Source: Catenibacterium sp. co_0103
GTDB taxonomy: Bacteria > Bacillota_I > Bacilli_A > Erysipelotrichales > Coprobacillaceae
Assembly: GCF_004168205.1 (NCBI RefSeq)
Contig: NZ_RCYB01000013.1
Location: forward strand, 1 to 43,246
Length of the DNA: 43,246 nt
Direction: 5' to 3'
The position numbers and the translations under genes were made by a program. The notes below the pieces were generated by a model. That model was not told the origin of the DNA. It saw only the letters and a program-made list of their open reading frames with translations, and made no database searches. Below, in pieces: positions 41,126-43,246 of this stretch (its first letter is position 1; each line of letters opens with the position of its first letter).

Positions 41126-41434
41126 TGGTTGAGCCTCCATTTCTGTTTTGGTTTAGGGAAAAGCAAGAGTTCGCCCAACCCCTCCGCCCCTTCCCCCGGG
41201 AAGGGGAACGGCTCTGGAGAATTTATATCCCCGTCGCTTGACCGGGAAAAAGCATAACCGGGAGAAATCCGTCAAGGGTGCCTCTGGCACCGCCTGCGGC
41301 GGCGCTGCCCTTGACTGATTTTCCCGGCTATGCTACGGAATAACTGGCGACGGGGAATAATTTATATCTCCAGAGCTTCGGGGCGCGGGGCAGAGCCCCG
41401 CAATCCTCGGGCCATGCTGACCCGAAGTTTGGGC
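41126..41434. other. Non-coding region with 170-bp nested inverted repeat
   Basis: Outer arms at 41212-41236 and 41347-41375 share TTTATAT and CCCCGTCGC sequences in inverse order. Inner arms at about 41251-41279 and 41304-41333 share GCATA, CCGGGA and GTCAAGGG. A separate perfect hairpin CCCCTTCC/GGAAGGGG lies at 41187-41206, and a CGGGGC/GCCCCG hairpin at 41386-41400. No gene is seen. It could be oriT, a structured RNA, or both; no nic motif is recognised. Confidence 0.5.
41405..41427. repeat. 23-bp palindrome, copy 20
   Basis: It lies 7 bases after the parB stop codon, at the edge of the large inverted repeat region. Confidence 0.85.
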
Positions 41435-42808
41435 TTACTTTTCCTGTTCGGTTTTCTTCTCCGGCTTTTCATGTTCCTTCTGCTGACCCTTCCAGTCGTC
41501 CAGCAGCTTGATGATCTGGTCCTTCATTTCCCTCGGCGTAGTTTCCTTGCCGAAATACTTGCTCAGTTCCGCGCCTGTCAAAATCACTTTGTCTACCTCC
41601 TTTTTGTCCTCCATCATAATGCCGTCGATCACATCCCCGTTGAGCAGCTTCTTTTCGTCCAGCTCACGCATACGCTTTGCCTGCGCCTGTGAAGGCGAGG
41701 ACTGCTGGCTGTCAATGGCGACGGCGATATAGTTCTGGTTCTTCTTGCCGATATAGGAAAGCTCCACCGCCGTAGTAAAGCCCAGCTTTTTTTCATCCAT
41801 CAGCTTCATCAGGTCGGGAACCAGCTCATTGAGCCGGATATACCGCTGCACCTGTTTGACAGCCATCTTGTTCCGCTCGGCCACAATTTCGTTGGAGCGT
41901 TTTCCTGCGTCCTTCGGGTCAATCTGGCCCGAAGTGCGGGAACCCTGGTGCTTGATTGCCTCAAGCTGCATTTTCAAGGCTTTGGCCCGCTCACTGGGTA
42001 GGATTTCTTCACGCTGGTTGAGATTGTCCTCGACCATCTGTGTGATGGCTTCATCGTCTGTCAGGTTTCGGACGATACAGGGCATATCCGCATACCCGGC
42101 AAGCTCGCTGGCTTTCTGGCGGCGGTGGCCGGACACGATCTCATAGCCGCCATCCTCACGGGGACGGACAATAGCGGGCTGGGTCACGCCCTTGTCCTTA
42201 ACGCTGGACACCATAGCCCGCATTTCTTCATCATCCCGGACTTCAAAGGGATGGTTCTTGAAGGCGTAGAGCTCGTTCAGCTTGATATAGACGATCTGCT
42301 CCTTGCCCCGGCGTGGTGCATCCTTCGGCTTTTCGGGTTCCTTCGGAGTGGGAGCGGTCTGCACCGTGGGAGCCGTTTTTTTCTCCGGTTCCTTTTTGAC
42401 CGCCTTTTCCGGTTTCTGTGCGGGAGCTTTGGGCTTCAGGGCTGCGTCCTTGTCCTTATCTGCTTTCGGGGGACGGCCCCGGCGCTTCGGCTGTTCCGGC
42501 TCTTTGGGTTTTTCCTCCGCTTTTTTCGGAGTCTCCGGCTGCTTTTCCGGTTTCTCCGCTTTTGCCGGGGCAGGCTTTTCCCCGCCGGGAGCTGCCGCCC
42601 GTTCCTCGGCTTTCTTTTCCTTCATAATTTCAGCGAAGTTATAGACAGAAACCTGTGGGTTCTTTACCTCTGGTTCCGTCTTTTTTTCCGGCTCCGGGGA
42701 AACGGAAACTTTCTCCGGCTCTTTTGGGGGAGCGGGAGACGTTTCCTTGCCCGACCCGCTATCCGTTACCGGCTGTTCCGGCGTTTTTGTGGTTTTATCA
42801 TCTGCCAT
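41435..42808 (-). CDS. parB: ParB/RepB/Spo0J-family protein with in-frame palindrome
   Basis: This 457-residue protein has a long disordered Pro/Glu/Lys N-terminus (about 165 residues), then the ParB nuclease-like domain (IVYIKLNELYAFKNHPFEV ... GGYEIVSGHRRQKASELAG with the GxxRxxA-type box) and a KorB-like helix-turn-helix (ERNKMAVKQVQRYIRLNELVPDLM). Between the two, TSGQIDPK comes from a palindrome copy at 41912-41934. No ParA gene accompanies it. The start at 42808 has AGGAGG 9 bases upstream. It may act as partition protein or as an operon regulator. Confidence 0.85.
   Translation of the reverse strand: MADDKTTKTPEQPVTDSGSGKETSPAPPKEPEKVSVSPEPEKKTEPEVKNPQVSVYNFAEIMKEKKAEERAAAPGGEKPAPAKAEKPEKQPETPKKAEEKPKEPEQPKRRGRPPKADKDKDAALKPKAPAQKPEKAVKKEPEKKTAPTVQTAPTPKEPEKPKDAPRRGKEQIVYIKLNELYAFKNHPFEVRDDEEMRAMVSSVKDKGVTQPAIVRPREDGGYEIVSGHRRQKASELAGYADMPCIVRNLTDDEAITQMVEDNLNQREEILPSERAKALKMQLEAIKHQGSRTSGQIDPKDAGKRSNEIVAERNKMAVKQVQRYIRLNELVPDLMKLMDEKKLGFTTAVELSYIGKKNQNYIAVAIDSQQSSPSQAQAKRMRELDEKKLLNGDVIDGIMMEDKKEVDKVILTGAELSKYFGKETTPREMKDQIIKLLDDWKGQQKEHEKPEKKTEQEK
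41912..41934. repeat. 23-bp palindrome, copy 21 (in coding sequence)
   Basis: It is read in frame as SGQIDPK in parB, between the nuclease-like domain and the helix-turn-helix. Confidence 0.9.
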
Positions 42809-42896
42809 AAGCATTTACCTCCTGTTTTTGGGCATGAAAAAAGGGGCTCAACTTTTCAGTCAAGCCCCCGTGGGAAGTTCCTCCTTTCTCCGCCAT
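42798..42896 (-). CDS. Possible leader peptide upstream of parB (32 aa)
   Basis: An ATG at 42896 opens a 33-codon frame that crosses the terminator-like hairpin at 42843-42868 and ends with TGA overlapping the parB start. Its translation would cover the hairpin, as in attenuation leaders. No ribosome binding site precedes it, so it is weakly supported. Confidence 0.25.
   Translation of the reverse strand: MAEKGGTSHGGLTEKLSPFFHAQKQEVNAYGR
42837..42868 (-). terminator. Leader terminator before parB
   Basis: On the minus strand GGGGCTTGAC pairs with GTTGAGCCCC and is followed by TTTTTT. It lies 30 bases before the parB start and downstream of the likely promoter, the position of an attenuator. 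Confidence 0.7.
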
Positions 42897-42901
42897 GATA
42901 C

Positions 42902-42934
42902 AAAAATACCGCCCGTAGTCTCGTTTGGGCGGTA
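42902..42934 (-). terminator. Second leader terminator before parB
   Basis: On the minus strand TACCGCCC / GGGCGGTA with a 12-base loop is followed by TTTTTG. It precedes the other leader terminator, so the transcript passes two such structures before parB. The AAAGTA on the other side would let it act on both strands. Confidence 0.65.
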
Positions 42935-42971
42935 CTTTGTGTAAGATTGGCAGTCCATTATTAAGTTTTTT

Positions 42972-42999
42972 ATTATGTTCCCTTTGTACACCGTTGCAA
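42972..42999 (-). promoter_or_regulatory. Candidate promoter across ICE right end
   Basis: On the minus strand TTGCAA (complement of 42994-42999) lies 16 bp before CATAAT (complement of 42972-42977). The -35 box spans the junction with the IS sequence. If real, the transfer operon promoter would change on excision. In the circle, TTGTAC from the left end would sit 17 bp before the same CATAAT. Confidence 0.4.
42976..42991 (-). repeat. ICE right terminal inverted repeat
   Basis: The complement reads GTGTACAAAGGGAACA, matching 4860-4875 at 14 of 16 positions. It lies 6 bases inside the right boundary and overlaps the candidate -10 region of the operon promoter. Confidence 0.6.
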
Positions 43000-43005
43000 A
43001 CGTAT

Positions 43006-43034
43006 AAAAAAAGACAAACTTAAAAATAAGTTTG
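43006..43034 (-). terminator. Terminator of IS copy B transposase
   Basis: This is the reversed copy of the terminator at 213-241: an 8-bp stem with a T-run. It lies between the transposase and the ICE right end, so it blocks IS transcription from entering the ICE. Confidence 0.8.
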
Positions 43035-43065
43035 AATAATTTAGAAAAAATAGAATAATTGAATA

Positions 43066-43245
43066 TTATGGTTTAGTTAATTTAGAAACGTCAAAACCTG
43101 ATTTCTTAAGAAACTCTATCGCTGATTCTTCTGTTAAAACTTGTTGCTTTATAGGTGGCTTAGGATTTTTAAATGATTCATAATCTGAAGGATTAAATGT
43201 CTCTCCAGTAAGAATCATATGGTATATACTGACAAGCATCATTCT
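43066..43245 (-). CDS. IS110-family transposase, C-terminal fragment (copy B)
   Basis: This is identical to the fragment at 2-181, on the opposite strand, open at the window edge. Its complete 3' end and terminator suggest copy B may still encode a full transposase, although the ICE has split off its outer right end, so the element should no longer be able to move as a unit. Confidence 0.65.
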   Translation of the reverse strand, partial: RMMLVSIYHMILTGETFNPSDYESFKNPKPPIKQQVLTEESAIEFLKKSGFDVSKLTKP

Positions 43246-43246
43246 T

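Larger units (their letters stand above)
4856..42997. mobile_element. Tn1549-like ICE with serine recombinase
   Basis: This 38.1-kb conjugative element has its boundaries fixed by comparison with the intact IS110 end at 1-272: IS sequence stops at AAAC (4852-4855) and resumes at AAAC (42998-43001). It carries a serine integrase at the left end, MobC and relaxase, a VirB4/VirB6/VirD4 secretion system, ParB, antirestriction and DNA methylation genes, and an ABC transporter/two-component cargo. GC content is clearly above the flanks. No topoisomerase, primase or large helicase gene is seen, so it is compact for its class. Exact crossover bases within AAAC cannot be set from one integrated copy. 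Confidence 0.85.
42998..43246 (-). mobile_element. IS110-family element, right end (copy B, main part)
   Basis: This is the exact reverse complement of 1-249. It continues past the window edge. The missing outer 23 bp are at 4829-4851 on the other side of the ICE. AAAC at 42998-43001 repeats AAAC at 4852-4855. Confidence 0.85.

Noticed and set aside
6802..41934. CRISPR array
   Set aside because: The 23-bp repeats are palindromic and spread over 35 kb with genes between them; there are no regular spacers or cas genes (VapD has a Cas2-like fold only).
1..43246. Long inverted repeat at the window ends read as transposon termini of one composite element
   Set aside because: The repeats are inward copies of an IS110-family transposase end; the ICE has its own termini and the left copy is next to host genes. 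The ends probably mark assembly breaks at a multicopy IS.
1..43246. tRNA or rRNA genes
   Set aside because: No cloverleaf or rRNA core sequence was recognised on either strand.

Overview
The window has AT-rich host flanks (about 1-4855, plus a stub at 42998-43246) around a GC-richer 38.1-kb integrative and conjugative element (ICE, about 4856-42997). Host gene content and composition suggest a gut-type Bacillota, perhaps Erysipelotrichia-like; the genus cannot be fixed from sequence alone. The ICE has the Tn1549-like backbone of Lachnospiraceae and related clostridia, but ends in a large serine recombinase.

Host part: an IS110-family right end (1-272), then a plus-strand operon with lactose/cellobiose-type PTS IIA, IIB and IIC, a GrdB-like protein, an Ntn-type asparaginase and a PepV-like dipeptidase. 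The dipeptidase is cut by a second, oppositely oriented IS110-family copy. The ICE sits 25-27 bp inside the end of that second copy, with AAAC at both junctions. Both window ends therefore lie inside copies of one transposase gene.

ICE part: transfer genes run right to left on the minus strand. In order they are ParB; a DUF4406/DUF7768-like protein; a C5 DNA methyltransferase; ArdA; a conserved hypothetical; PcfB; VirD4/TraG; Maff2; VirB6-like; MT-A70 methyltransferase; SpoVG; a hypothetical; PrgI; VirB4; an NlpC/P60 cell-wall hydrolase; DUF4315; DUF4366; small proteins; MobC; a VapD pair; and a MobP-like relaxase. A lower-GC cargo follows: a LanFEG/Cpr-type ABC transporter with YxeA, a divergent two-component system and an XRE regulator. 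The left end carries a sigma factor, a small hypothetical, TnpW and the serine recombinase.

Four features stand out. (1) Three group II introns (8.1 kb) interrupt virB4, the virB6-like gene and virD4; splicing restores a divisible-by-3 frame each time. (2) A 23-bp palindrome occurs 21 times, usually between a stop codon and the next ribosome binding site. Four copies lie inside coding sequence, all read in the same frame as Ser-Gly-His/Gln-x-x-Pro-Lys. (3) A 60-bp promoter block is duplicated ahead of the recombinase gene and ahead of the CD1845-like/relaxase genes. (4) A 170-bp nested inverted repeat and a stem-loop leader flank parB.
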